DNA of 16,840 nucleotides from DATNPX01 sp036702975 (GCA_036702975.1 DATNPX010000011.1:1-16840), one strand, 5' to 3'. Positions 1 to 6,370 are shown, numbered from the stretch's first letter. A program made the numbers and translations. Notes: generated by a model not told the origin, from the sequence alone.

Positions 1-96
1 GGCAAAGCTCCAAAAGATGTAGCCAAAATACTCGAGGTTTCAATTCCAACCCTCTATCGCTGGATTCCTGAAGCAGCCTCGCTTTCAGGCAATTGA
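1..96 (+). CDS. Serine recombinase/resolvase, C-terminal end only (partial)
   Basis: An open frame enters from the window edge and ends at TGA 94-96, encoding 31 residues that start GKAPKDVAKILEVSIPTLYR. This is the helix-turn-helix seen at the C-terminus of Hin/TnpR-type serine recombinases, where it binds the recombination site. The catalytic domain lies outside the window, so activity cannot be judged. It differs in sequence from the resolvase tail at 7147-7695, so the two are not copies of one gene. The class is inferred from this short tail alone; another helix-turn-helix protein is possible. Confidence 0.7.
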   Translation, partial: GKAPKDVAKILEVSIPTLYRWIPEAASLSGN

Positions 97-185
97 CCTC
101 ACGCTTGTGGCACTTTTCTGTTCCGTTGCTCCCCAACACCCAAGAACTGCAAAGAGAAAACCAGTAGGAACTAACTTGGCATAAG

Positions 186-219
186 GCGAAAGGACGCTTC
201 ACAAGAGGCGTCCTTTCGC
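186..219. terminator. Perfect 12-bp hairpin between convergent genes
   Basis: GCGAAAGGACGC (186-197) pairs perfectly with GCGTCCTTTCGC (208-219) around a 10-nt loop. It sits between the recombinase end (96) and the end of the antitoxin gene (223), which converge. That position suits a bidirectional terminator. There is no good T-run on either side, so termination is an inference from position and stem strength. Confidence 0.55.
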
Positions 220-222
220 TAT

Positions 223-423
223 TCAGGCGCTTGTCTTGCGCTCGATCAGCTCACGGACTGCCGATACATATTGCGTCGGAATGATCATCACAGTCTGGCC
301 TTGCAGCTCTGCTGCGGCTTCATCTTCGGCGATCAGCTCATCATCTTGCATCTGTTCATAGCGCTGAAGCAGTTTTTTCACTCGCGCTTCGTCCCATCCA
401 GGCGGAAATTGTTGTTTGCTCAT
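223..423 (-). CDS. Putative antitoxin, partner of the DUF4258/BrnT-like toxin
   Basis: This encodes 66 residues starting MSKQQFPPGWDEARVKKL. It is acidic in the middle (DDELIAEDEAAAE) and ends in a short strand-helix part (TVMIIPTQYVSAVRELIERK). I know the FPPGWDE...AEDEAA...TVM pattern from small proteins encoded next to DUF4258/BrnT-like toxins, where they are taken to be antitoxins. Its ATG overlaps the toxin stop codon as ATGA (420-423), so the two are translationally coupled, toxin first. No classic DNA-binding domain is visible in it; the acidic stretch could bind the basic toxin. Autoregulation is possible but not shown. Confidence 0.65.
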   Translation of the reverse strand: MSKQQFPPGWDEARVKKLLQRYEQMQDDELIAEDEAAAELQGQTVMIIPTQYVSAVRELIERKTSA

Positions 424-692
424 TTCTTCTTTCGCCTCCGGCGATAGGCTTTCAGTTGTTTATCGGTAAGCTCGTAAGCGGTGATTACAAAAATCGAGTC
501 ACGGTCTGAGACGTAGATTACACGCAAATAGCGCCCGGCGTCTGTTTGTCCTAATGCCATTCTAGAATCATCAGCAGCCGGTCGGTCTTCACCAGGGCGC
601 AAAAGAATTTGAAAGACCTCTTCCTCGGAGACCTGATGGTTATAGATGTGAGGCTGCCCCGTCTGCGGGTCTTCGTAAAACCGGATTTCCAA
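420..692 (-). CDS. DUF4258/BrnT-like toxin of a toxin-antitoxin pair
   Basis: This encodes 90 residues. The start is TTG at 692, chosen because AAGGG lies 7 nt upstream (on the minus strand) and no in-frame ATG precedes it. The order of parts is RFYEDPQTGQPHIYNHQVSEE, then a core with ALGQTDAGRYLRVIYV and FVITAYEL, and a very basic tail (AYRRRRKKK). A conserved His in the N-terminal helix, a GRYLRVIY strand and a VITAYEL strand followed by a basic helix match the BrnT/DUF4258 fold, which belongs to the RelE-like RNase toxins. The likely role is a ribonuclease toxin that stabilises the plasmid. Family membership comes from motif pattern only; the target is unknown. Confidence 0.65.
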   Translation of the reverse strand: MEIRFYEDPQTGQPHIYNHQVSEEEVFQILLRPGEDRPAADDSRMALGQTDAGRYLRVIYVSDRDSIFVITAYELTDKQLKAYRRRRKKK

Positions 693-934
693 ATCATATC
701 CCTTCTGATTCTAATACAGCCAGTAAAGCCCAGAGCGCCCTACCCCAAAAATAAATGAATCCAGCCAACCGATCGACATACTGAAGCTTGCCGGCGCCGG
801 CGACCAGGGCGACGAACGCACACGAGTCAAAATCGCATTGCAAGCCATTCTTTCAACGACACCACCAACGGTGCAAGCTTTGACATGAATTTCACCGCTA
901 CCCCATAAATCACCGAACTCACCCAGGCGCGTAA

Positions 935-1279
935 TTACAATGTTCCGTCAAATGGCTTTCCATGCACTTTTTTGTATTGCGCTTTAGTTTCGTCCATCGC
1001 TTGTTTTTCAAAAATTGGATTAAATTTGAAAATCGGAACGTCTTTATATCCCTTCTCGATTTTCTCAGTCAAGATGCCAGCTTGCATCAGGGCTTTGATG
1101 GAACGACTTACGTTCGACTCGGTTAGATCTAGCATCTCAGCTATCTCTCTCTGCCACATTCCTGCGTAGCCATCAGCCTCTCGGCTCAAAAGACACATAA
1201 GAACGCGCAGCTGTTCGCCAGTCAGATTCGCTGTAGCGACATGTCTGAAAAAATGCTTTTTGGCTATCATGAAATCCAT
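935..1279 (-). CDS. Winged-helix DNA-binding protein (MarR/RepL-like)
   Basis: This encodes 114 residues from ATG 1279, which has AGGTGG 8 nt upstream; a GTG at 1291 is in frame but would overlap that ribosome site. Residues about 15-80 form a winged helix: LTGEQLRVLMCLLSR, then the turn QREIAEMLDLTESNVSRSIK as recognition unit, then a wing with GILTEKIEKGYKDVPIFKFNP. The ending in a Y/F-x-NP motif recalls RepL-type plasmid replication proteins, but the length and fold also suit a MarR-type repressor. Its own promoter carries a perfect palindrome between -35 and -10, so autorepression is likely. A role in copy control or in the toxin region is inference. Confidence 0.7.
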   Translation of the reverse strand: MDFMIAKKHFFRHVATANLTGEQLRVLMCLLSREADGYAGMWQREIAEMLDLTESNVSRSIKALMQAGILTEKIEKGYKDVPIFKFNPIFEKQAMDETKAQYKKVHGKPFDGTL

Positions 1280-1327
1280 CGCTAAATCCACCTGTTGGGT
1301 CGCGGCCTAGCAGTAATTGGACGTTTT

Positions 1328-1357
1328 AGTATACTTATCATATATGATAAGTGCCAA
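1328..1357 (-). promoter_or_regulatory. Promoter of the winged-helix gene
   Basis: On the minus strand TTGGCA (1357-1352) and TATACT (1333-1328) are separated by 18 bp, giving a good sigma-70-like promoter. The start of transcription would fall near 1321, leaving a leader of about 40 nt before ATG 1279. Confidence 0.6.
1333..1352. promoter_or_regulatory. Perfect 20-bp palindromic operator
   Basis: ACTTATCATATATGATAAGT is a perfect palindrome. It covers exactly the last base of -35, the whole spacer and the first base of -10 of the promoter above. A dimeric repressor bound here would block RNA polymerase. The downstream winged-helix protein is the obvious candidate. Confidence 0.65.
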
Positions 1358-1378
1358 AATTGCACTTTAAATTTTGGC
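1353..1378. repeat. 9-bp inverted repeat upstream of the promoter
   Basis: GCCAAAATT (1353-1361) pairs perfectly with AATTTTGGC (1370-1378) around 8 nt. It overlaps the -35 box of the minus-strand promoter and adjoins the 20-bp palindrome, so it may be a second protein-binding site. Confidence 0.45.
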
Positions 1379-1499
1379 GCCCGCAACCGGATCCAAGGGT
1401 ACATAGCTGGTGCAACAGTCGAAACCAGAAGAACATCATGCCGACCAGGCAAAGCAAAAGCATGAGCAGCATGACCACACCGGCAAGCAGCAATTAGGG

Positions 1500-1820
1500 T
1501 CGGGGATAGCGAAGCTGTCACCAGGTGCAAAGTGAAAAATTCCCGAAGATGATAACAGGGGCTATGTTTGCGGATTCGATCATAGCGCAAACGCTCTATC
1601 CATGCGGTAGTCGCGGAAGTTCCGAATATTGTGCGGAGTAGGAAAACAAGCCATTTTGAAAACGAACTTTGGGCGTTTCAAGCCTTTTTCGGAGTTGGTC
1701 GCGCTCGTTTAGTGCCTACTCTGGTGGAACCAGGAACTTTTCTGCTACAAGCGGTCGCGCAAACCGAAACGTTAAGCCCGTCAGCGTTTTCGGCGATTTA
1801 ATGTGCTTCGCTATCCCCGA
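1500..1820. repeat. 16-bp inverted repeat pair flanking about 290 bp
   Basis: TCGGGGATAGCGAAGC (1500-1515) recurs as its exact reverse complement at 1805-1820. With a small gap the similarity extends outward into CAATTA/TAATTG-like sequence, to roughly 1491 and 1828. The segment between has no gene. It could be a miniature inverted-repeat element; no target duplication is visible. Confidence 0.4.
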
Positions 1821-2218
1821 GCCAATTAACTGGCGAGCGAGGTCTGGAGACTGATTTGAGACCCAAACGCGCCAATGAATCCTATGACGAGAAGGAACAC
1901 TTATGGCATGACAAGAAGACCGGCAAAGTCGTGCCGCCCCGGAACAGCCCTCATATGGTGCGGCGAGTGCCCTGTATACGGCTGATGTGCTCTGCTATCA
2001 GGCCTACAAAATAACTCATCCGGGCGAATAGTCCTGTTTGCCTTCTGAGCCGTTTTCCGCCTCGCACCCCTTATTGCCCCCAGTCTCAGATCGTTTTCGT
2101 CGATTGACGGACTTTCTAGCCGCCGCCGAGGAAGGATTTTTTTTGAGCGCAGCGATTTTAAAAAAGGCTGTTCAAAAAGTGGTTCTCAAGCGGTTGCCGT
2201 AAGATTGGCGCTCTGAAG

Positions 2219-2274
2219 CTCCCATAAAAAAATTTCCCGAGGAATAAATGGGAGGGGCCCCCGCCTTAGCGGGG
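2219..2274. repeat. Two adjacent inverted repeats
   Basis: CTCCCAT (2219-2225) pairs with ATGGGAG (2248-2254) across 22 nt that include an A-run. Immediately after, CCCCGC (2259-2264) pairs with GCGGGG (2269-2274) around CTTA. The second is a compact GC-rich hairpin. Role unknown: possible origin structure or RNA element. Confidence 0.4.
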
Positions 2275-2309
2275 AGGTTGCCCGTTTATGCCTCAGGGTA
2301 CTACTTGTG

Positions 2310-2330
2310 TTCTAGGTTCTAGGTTCTAAA
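2310..2330. repeat. Three tandem 7-mers TTCTAGG/TTCTAAA
   Basis: TTCTAGG is repeated at 2310-2316 and 2317-2323, followed by the variant TTCTAAA at 2324-2330. AGGTTCTAA reappears at 2630-2638, so this word belongs to the repeat vocabulary of the candidate origin. Confidence 0.45.
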
Positions 2331-2371
2331 CCCCAAGTCTGCGCTTGACCCCGTAGCTAAAATCCAAGGGA

Positions 2372-2425
2372 AGCGACGGGCGCAACCAGGTAACGCAGTT
2401 GCCGTTGAGTTGTTCGCCCGTTGCT
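2372..2425. repeat. Long hairpin, candidate structured RNA or single-strand origin element
   Basis: AGCGACGGGCG (2372-2382) pairs with CGCCCGTTGCT (2415-2425) through 11 positions, including one G-T pair on the plus strand. The 32-nt loop has its own weak complementarity (AACG...CGTT). It is a strong foldback lying among the Rep-site candidates. Confidence 0.45.
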
Positions 2426-2552
2426 CCGCCGGATTTTTAAGCGTAGGGTCTCAAGCGCCTTATATAAATTTCCGCGCGTTTAGCGCGGTACCGATCCAGG
2501 GTCTAAAAAAGGCTCCTAGAGGCGGGTTCTCAAGTAGCTCTCTGCTCTCTTT

Positions 2553-2581
2553 GATCTCTTTCTAGATCTCTTAGATCTCTT
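2553..2581. repeat. Three GATCTCTT repeats
   Basis: GATCTCTT occurs at 2553-2560, 2565-2572 and 2574-2581 within a pyrimidine-rich run. The spacing is 12 and 9 bp. Such a strand-biased tract next to Rep-site candidates could help DNA unwinding, but this is inference. Confidence 0.4.
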
Positions 2582-2622
2582 AGTGTCTTGACAACCGCCC
2601 TGAGACGGTCACAGGGGTACCA

Positions 2623-2640
2623 CCTTAGTAGGTTCTAAGG
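2623..2640. repeat. 6-bp hairpin downstream of rep
   Basis: CCTTAG (2623-2628) pairs with CTAAGG (2635-2640) around 6 nt, with a further small stem CCGTG/CACGG at 2641-2654. It lies 55-70 bp after the rep stop. There is no T-run, so it is not a standard terminator. Confidence 0.35.
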
Positions 2641-2694
2641 CCGTGGAATCACGGGCTTGAGAACCACCTTGAGGCGCTCAACGCTGACCTGGTT

Positions 2695-3888
2695 TCACTC
2701 TCGAATTGAAGGAACCGGTTTTTTCTTTAGCGTGGCGGCAAGAGATTGGGCATCCTCTTCAGTCCAGCCATGCTGCGCAAGCAGAGCTAGATTAGGCTGC
2801 TCTCCAAGCAAGGCTATTCGGATTGCTTGACGGGTCAAAATAGACTCTCTCTCGTCCGTGGCGTCACTAACAGGCTCAGAGGCTTTAGGTTCATGGTCTG
2901 GAAAAATTGACAACTGACGATTTGAAACTTTCCCGTGAATCCACGACCGGAATTGCTCCTTTGCATCCAGGCGATTTCGTAGCTCATCGATGAACTTGTC
3001 TCCGGCCCGGAAATGATAGGTTTCGCCGTGCCAATCTGAGGATTCATGGATGTATGCAAAGAGCTTCAGTTCTTCGAGCGCTTGTTTTAAACGCTGCTTC
3101 GCTCGAGAGAGTTTGTCCCAACCAGAAGCAGCTAGATAATCGCGTAAATCATGCCAGTGGACTGGGAACCAGTCTCGGCCATGTTGCAGCGCCAACCAGA
3201 AACGATATGACAAAAACGGGTAGAGCTGTTTGGTGATTTCGCCTTTCAGACCACGAACAAAGCGGACATCGATAAGTGAAACATAACCGGTTTCTAGGTT
3301 CCGCCGCACGTGTTCCCCTAACGTAATCCAATTGGTTTCGTGAATTGTTCCGCCCTGACCTGCTTCGCCTTTGAAGCCCCATTCAGAGATCAAGTGAAAC
3401 ACCTTGCCAAGTTTTATATAGGCACCATCGGATTTATACGCTCGTCTGCTGATGCAGCCAGTCGTGGCAAGTCGCTCAATAGCCTGTTTCAACAGTGCAA
3501 TGTCTCTGCCACCATCAGAACGCCTGCCAAGACGCTTGAGAAATTCACTGAATGACCCGATCTCGATTCGTTCAGGAATTGGCTTACGTCCTCTGGTTAT
3601 TTCGGCCACAATTTCGAGTATGCCTAACCAAACATCACGGTCAAAGCTTCCTGGCAAGCCAAGTTTCGAGTCATGTCGAACTTCCCAAACCGCTTCAAAT
3701 TTTTGATTATTGACCTCGATAATATATTTCTGTTCGATATCCCTGAATCTAAGCGCCAGTTTGTCGCCAGCCACAAAGAACGCTAGCCTACAAAAGTTGA
3801 AATCGTCACGTACAGGCTGCCACCTCTCAAGCTGAGGATGAACTAGGCGTAGCTGCGTTGCTTCGAGCGGTTTGGGCGGTTTTTGCAT
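2695..3888 (-). CDS. repA: Plasmid replication initiator protein A (RPA family)
   Basis: This encodes 397 residues from ATG 3888 (preceded only by a weak AAGAAAAG). Residues about 45-85 (LALRFRDIEQKY...AVWEVRHDSKLGLPGSFDRDVWLGILEI) carry the W-x-V...GLPG...D-x-D pattern of the replication initiator protein A family (Pfam RPA), which binds the plasmid origin and recruits the replisome. The middle (about 110-290) continues in helices and strands typical of winged-helix initiators, for example YPFLSYRFWLAL and the helix SRAKQRLKQALEEL. The tail has LLAQHGWTEEDAQ, a small helical unit. It is the strongest sign that this is a plasmid. Its promoter region has a dyad and 11-bp repeats, so copy control at transcription is likely. 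Confidence 0.85.
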   Translation of the reverse strand: MQKPPKPLEATQLRLVHPQLERWQPVRDDFNFCRLAFFVAGDKLALRFRDIEQKYIIEVNNQKFEAVWEVRHDSKLGLPGSFDRDVWLGILEIVAEITRGRKPIPERIEIGSFSEFLKRLGRRSDGGRDIALLKQAIERLATTGCISRRAYKSDGAYIKLGKVFHLISEWGFKGEAGQGGTIHETNWITLGEHVRRNLETGYVSLIDVRFVRGLKGEITKQLYPFLSYRFWLALQHGRDWFPVHWHDLRDYLAASGWDKLSRAKQRLKQALEELKLFAYIHESSDWHGETYHFRAGDKFIDELRNRLDAKEQFRSWIHGKVSNRQLSIFPDHEPKASEPVSDATDERESILTRQAIRIALLGEQPNLALLAQHGWTEEDAQSLAATLKKKPVPSIRE

Positions 3889-4058
3889 AAAGACTTTTCT
3901 TGCGTTTCGTTATTAAGAGGGGTCTTGCGCTTCACTGATCCACCCGCTAAACTTTCCGCTAACAACTTCGAAATGCCTGCTGGGTGAACGCCTTGCAGGC
4001 GCTTCTTTTTGCCCCATTCACTATACGCCGACAGAACACCATGATCAATAACGGCGGT

Positions 4059-4089
4059 GTTATATGCGGTGCATATCAAATCGTCTCAA
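4059..4089 (-). promoter_or_regulatory. Candidate rep promoter with internal dyad
   Basis: On the minus strand TTGAGA (4089-4084) and TATAAC (4064-4059) lie 19 bp apart. The dyad ATATGC-GGT-GCATAT (4062-4076) overlaps -10 and the spacer, making it a plausible operator. The leader to ATG 3888 would be about 165 nt. The 19-bp spacer is long, so promoter strength is uncertain. Confidence 0.45.
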
Positions 4090-4102
4090 TCGAATCGCCA
4101 GC

Positions 4103-4121
4103 ACAGTGCTCGAACAGTGCT
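4103..4121. promoter_or_regulatory. Direct repeat ACAGTGCT with 11-bp period
   Basis: ACAGTGCT stands at 4103-4110 and 4114-4121, one helical turn apart, just upstream of the candidate rep -35. The first copy also sits in a small palindrome, AGCACAGTGCT. It is probably a regulator site for rep or for the divergent gene. Confidence 0.45.
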
Positions 4122-4181
4122 AACTTCCTGCCAGGCTTGCGTTTCCGGTTACTAGAGCGCCGCGGATATACAAAACCGTTA

Positions 4182-4211
4182 TAGACACGGTTCCAGTAGA
4201 GCCCGCATAAT
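4182..4211 (+). promoter_or_regulatory. Promoter of the divergent helix-turn-helix gene
   Basis: TAGACA (4182-4187) and CATAAT (4206-4211) are 18 bp apart, each one base from consensus. The inverted repeat AACCGT/ACGGTT (4174-4179 and 4187-4192) straddles -35 and may be an operator. The ribosome site GAGGGG (4231-4236) follows 5 nt before ATG 4242. Confidence 0.5.
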
Positions 4212-4241
4212 GTCACCGTGGCGGAGCAAAGAGGGGTTTTC

Positions 4242-4808
4242 ATGGAGAAACCAGCAATCAGAGTTGCAGAAATAGATTTGACGACTGATGGATTAGATGA
4301 AATCTTTGATGCCGAAGCAGAGCCAATCGAGCAGAATATCAAGCAGGGTGCCAACAGCCCACCGACAAGCCACGAGCACGGTGCCGGTATGAGCCTGAAG
4401 GCTGCATGCAAGCACTATCGACTTGCAGCTAGTACGCTACGCGCGAAAATAAAATCGGGAGAAATTCCGGCTGAAAAAGTACAGGGCAGCAACGGTCCTG
4501 AGTGGCGGATATATCCGAACTGGCTCAGATTCGAGCAACCCAAACGGCAGAGTGATACGCAGGGTGCTGCAACGGTAACACCAGGGTCGCAATCAGAAGT
4601 TAATCGGCTGCTGGATCTTATCGAGAAACAAGCAGCAAAACTAGAAGCCGCCGCCGGGCAAATTGGGTATTTAACATCACAGCTTGAAGAGCGCGACAAG
4701 GCCCTTGACAAGCAAGAACAAAAAATCAAGTTACTTACTGACAGTCAGGCAAAACGCGGTTGGTGGTTTAGATTCAGTAGCTGGTTGTGGAGTAAGCAGG
4801 ATGAATGA
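4242..4808 (+). CDS. Helix-turn-helix/coiled-coil plasmid protein
   Basis: This encodes 188 residues from ATG 4242, chosen over an in-frame GTG at 4218 because GAGGGG lies 5 nt upstream. The N-terminal 45 residues are acidic. Residues about 50-88 (MSLKAACKHYRLAASTLRAK, then IKSGEIPAEKVQGSNGPEWR) resemble the excisionase/MerR-type DNA-binding domain: a helix-turn-helix plus a wing reading a site. Residues about 115-165 form a long coiled coil (LLDLIEKQAAKLEAA...QLEERDKALDKQEQKIKLL). The end is Trp-rich and basic (RGWWFRFSSWLWSK), perhaps a membrane contact. It is transcribed away from rep. A DNA-binding head with a coiled coil fits partition or copy-number control; this is inference, since no partition ATPase is in the window. 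Confidence 0.65.
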   Translation: MEKPAIRVAEIDLTTDGLDEIFDAEAEPIEQNIKQGANSPPTSHEHGAGMSLKAACKHYRLAASTLRAKIKSGEIPAEKVQGSNGPEWRIYPNWLRFEQPKRQSDTQGAATVTPGSQSEVNRLLDLIEKQAAKLEAAAGQIGYLTSQLEERDKALDKQEQKIKLLTDSQAKRGWWFRFSSWLWSKQDE

Positions 4809-4855
4809 TAATTCTTGGTTTTTAGACAGATAACCTGGACTGTTGTTCCGGCCTG

Positions 4856-5035
4856 TCATTTCGTGGGGTTCTTTGGCTCACTTGTAAAAAACTTCCAGAG
4901 ACATACCAGGAGTGCTGCGCTTATAACGAAAACATTGATTCGATAATCGGGCGGACAGAAAGACACCACAAAGCCAATCGGCACTAACATTGCTAGGGCG
5001 ATGAAGTTGAAGGCAATCTGACCGTCACGTTTCAT
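4856..5035 (-). CDS. Small two-helix membrane protein, candidate immunity protein
   Basis: This encodes 59 residues, beginning MKRDGQIAFNFIALAMLVPI. It starts at ATG 5035, only 3 nt after the TAG stop of the Rhs gene, and ends at TGA 4856. Two membrane helices are evident: residues 7-26 and about 33-50 (NVFVISAALLVCLWKFF), joined by SFCPPDYR, with a charged tail TSEPKNPTK. With a positive N-terminus both ends are probably cytoplasmic. No separate ribosome site is seen, so it depends on reinitiation after the toxin gene. Immunity genes usually lie directly 3' of polymorphic toxin genes, and a membrane protein would suit protection from a phospholipase. The immunity role is inference from position; I recognise no named family. 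Confidence 0.65.
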   Translation of the reverse strand: MKRDGQIAFNFIALAMLVPIGFVVSFCPPDYRINVFVISAALLVCLWKFFTSEPKNPTK

Positions 5036-5038
5036 AAG

Positions 5039-6370
5039 CTATTGCGTTGTTGACAGGCCAATAGTTGGGTCTGGGCCCAATTCAGGATGCCACGTTCCTG
5101 GGTTGTTATTGGGGGACCATGGATTTCCAAATATAGGACCCAGAACCGGAGCCAACGGACTATGATTTCGAAGCAGGCAATTCGCTAGCCCGGTGTCGCA
5201 GTCTCTGCGCAGGCATTGTCTTGGCTTGGGATTTTGAATTCTTGCAGCTAAATTCAGACACCTGTCATGCTCAAGGAAGCACTGATCGGTCGGATCAGTA
5301 GGCGCATATGGCGTCTTTCCAACACCGGGGCCACCAGATCCAGGGAATGGATCTAGCTCACCATAACGGCCAACGCCGCCGTTAGTATAATTCCACCCGC
5401 CCCAGTTGCCCCAGGTAATACCACTGTTCCAATCAAAGCCTAGCCCGTAAGGTCCAAGTCCTAGCGGATCTCTCGTATCAATTGGGTGATTGCCCACATA
5501 TGCATAGAGGTTTGCTCCGGCTCTTTCGCCCACTGGGTCGCGGTTTAGCCACCGGCCTAAAACTGGGTAATAGTCTCGATGTATAGCTAATTTGAGCCCA
5601 CTAGGCAAATGCGCATACATGCCAGCGTAGCCAAAATCACTGTTTACAGTGTTGCCCTGTAGCTTTGTTGCTCGGCCATCTGGTGTATACGAATATGCAG
5701 CAACTATGTTACCGCTAGCATCTGTCATCTCGCGCACTGAATTTACTTGGTCACGCGTGTAGTAGTAGGGTGTACCGGTAATCGTCTGCCCCAGCGCAAA
5801 AAACTGTTTGGTCACGTTCCCGGATGAGTCGCGCTCTTCGCAAAGTCTATCGGCGTCCCAAATGAACTGTTTCGTGCTGGTAACGCTGCCATTACGGGTT
5901 TCCATGATTTTGACACAGCGTCCGTATGGATCGTAAACAAATTGACTGCTGTTTCCGCCTGAACCCTGCGCCAATTGTTGAACTTGGGCAATTTTTTGAT
6001 TTCCGGCTTGAATCTTCGCCGGTTGCAACCCGCTTGCCTGTGCTATCGCCTCGGTTGGATCATCAACAGGATCAAGCCCAGCCGCCGCTCGCTGCGCCAT
6101 TTCGGCGGATCGATTTGGTGTTACGCCTCTATTGACGAGGTTGTTGACTATCGCTTCTGCTTGCGGGTCCATTGGTTTTGGCCCAGAGAGCTGCGTTTCA
6201 CTATCGGGGCAATAAACAGTTTTGGCCGGGTTTGTCGCGCTGGCGGCTACGCACAAGGCTATGGTCACACTCGTTACCGCAACGACTGCCCAGGTGATGC
6301 CTGTATAGCTTCTTGTGACTTTAGAGTTGCCAACACTGGGTTTCCTGGGGTTTTTAAGCCAGTTCTTCAT
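5039..6370 (-). CDS. Short Rhs-core protein with phospholipase A2-like C-terminal toxin
   Basis: This encodes 443 residues from ATG 6370. An in-frame ATG at 6439 has no ribosome site and would put basic residues far from the membrane segment. A basic N-terminus is followed by a membrane segment at about 26-48 (GITWAVVAVTSVTIALCVAA), an anchor or signal. Residues about 145-235 hold YD/Rhs-type repeats (FVYDPYGRCVK, FIWDADRL, YSYTPDGRATK). The Rhs core signature stands at about 265-305 (YYPVLGRWLNRDP...NLYAYVGNHP...DPLGL). After it the variable domain has DQCFLEHDRCLNL with H368-D369, plus Cys 364, 371, 386, 391 and 398 and a CDTGLANCL stretch. This matches the C-x3-H-D-x-C active site of phospholipase A2, a lipid hydrolase. 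Usual PLA2 has paired Cys before the motif; here only one. It lacks the long Rhs barrel, so it is unusually short. Confidence 0.8.
   Translation of the reverse strand: MKNWLKNPRKPSVGNSKVTRSYTGITWAVVAVTSVTIALCVAASATNPAKTVYCPDSETQLSGPKPMDPQAEAIVNNLVNRGVTPNRSAEMAQRAAAGLDPVDDPTEAIAQASGLQPAKIQAGNQKIAQVQQLAQGSGGNSSQFVYDPYGRCVKIMETRNGSVTSTKQFIWDADRLCEERDSSGNVTKQFFALGQTITGTPYYYTRDQVNSVREMTDASGNIVAAYSYTPDGRATKLQGNTVNSDFGYAGMYAHLPSGLKLAIHRDYYPVLGRWLNRDPVGERAGANLYAYVGNHPIDTRDPLGLGPYGLGFDWNSGITWGNWGGWNYTNGGVGRYGELDPFPGSGGPGVGKTPYAPTDPTDQCFLEHDRCLNLAARIQNPKPRQCLRRDCDTGLANCLLRNHSPLAPVLGPIFGNPWSPNNNPGTWHPELGPDPTIGLSTTQ

Larger units (their letters stand above)
2159..2665. repeat. GGTTCTCAAG repeats, two in a composite block
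   Basis: GGTTCTCAAG occurs at 2181-2190 and 2525-2534, inverted at 2656-2665, and with one change (GGGTCTCAAG) at 2446-2455. The first two copies are each preceded by TAAAAAAGGCT (2159-2169 and 2504-2514) at a distance of 11 and 10 bp, so a two-part block is repeated. These may be binding sites (iterons) for the Rep protein; the spacing is irregular for classic iterons. Confidence 0.5.
1280..2694. other. 1.4-kb repeat-rich noncoding region, candidate replication origin
   Basis: I find no convincing gene here. The region holds a promoter/operator (1328-1378), a distant 16-bp inverted repeat (1500-1820), composite direct repeats built on GGTTCTCAAG (2159-2665), several hairpins (2219-2274, 2372-2425, 2472-2488, 2623-2640), AT-rich TATATAAATTT at 2461-2471 and short tandem repeats (2310-2330, 2553-2581). 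It lies directly downstream of rep. Repeats, an AT-rich stretch and foldback DNA next to an initiator gene are what a plasmid origin usually contains, so this is the best oriV candidate. I saw no clear DnaA box. The upstream gap at 3889-4241 is the alternative. Confidence 0.45.

Noticed and set aside
1282..1590. 102-residue minus-strand frame.
   Set aside because: The sequence is not protein-like, no ribosome site was seen, and it runs through the promoter and palindrome of the winged-helix gene.
1802..2014. Open plus-strand frame with a protein-like stretch (HLWHDKKTGKVVPPRNSPHM).
   Set aside because: No usable start codon until near its end and no family recognised; at most a gene remnant.
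3975..4010. Hairpin GCCTGC/GCAGGC followed by T-rich sequence, possible terminator of an antisense RNA to rep.
   Set aside because: The stem is only 6 bp with a 14-nt loop and the T-run is delayed; too weak to call.
3843..4079. 78-residue minus-strand frame overlapping the rep start, possible leader peptide.
   Set aside because: It begins with TTG upstream of the likely transcription start, has no ribosome site, and ends 45 bp inside rep, unlike known leader-peptide couplings.
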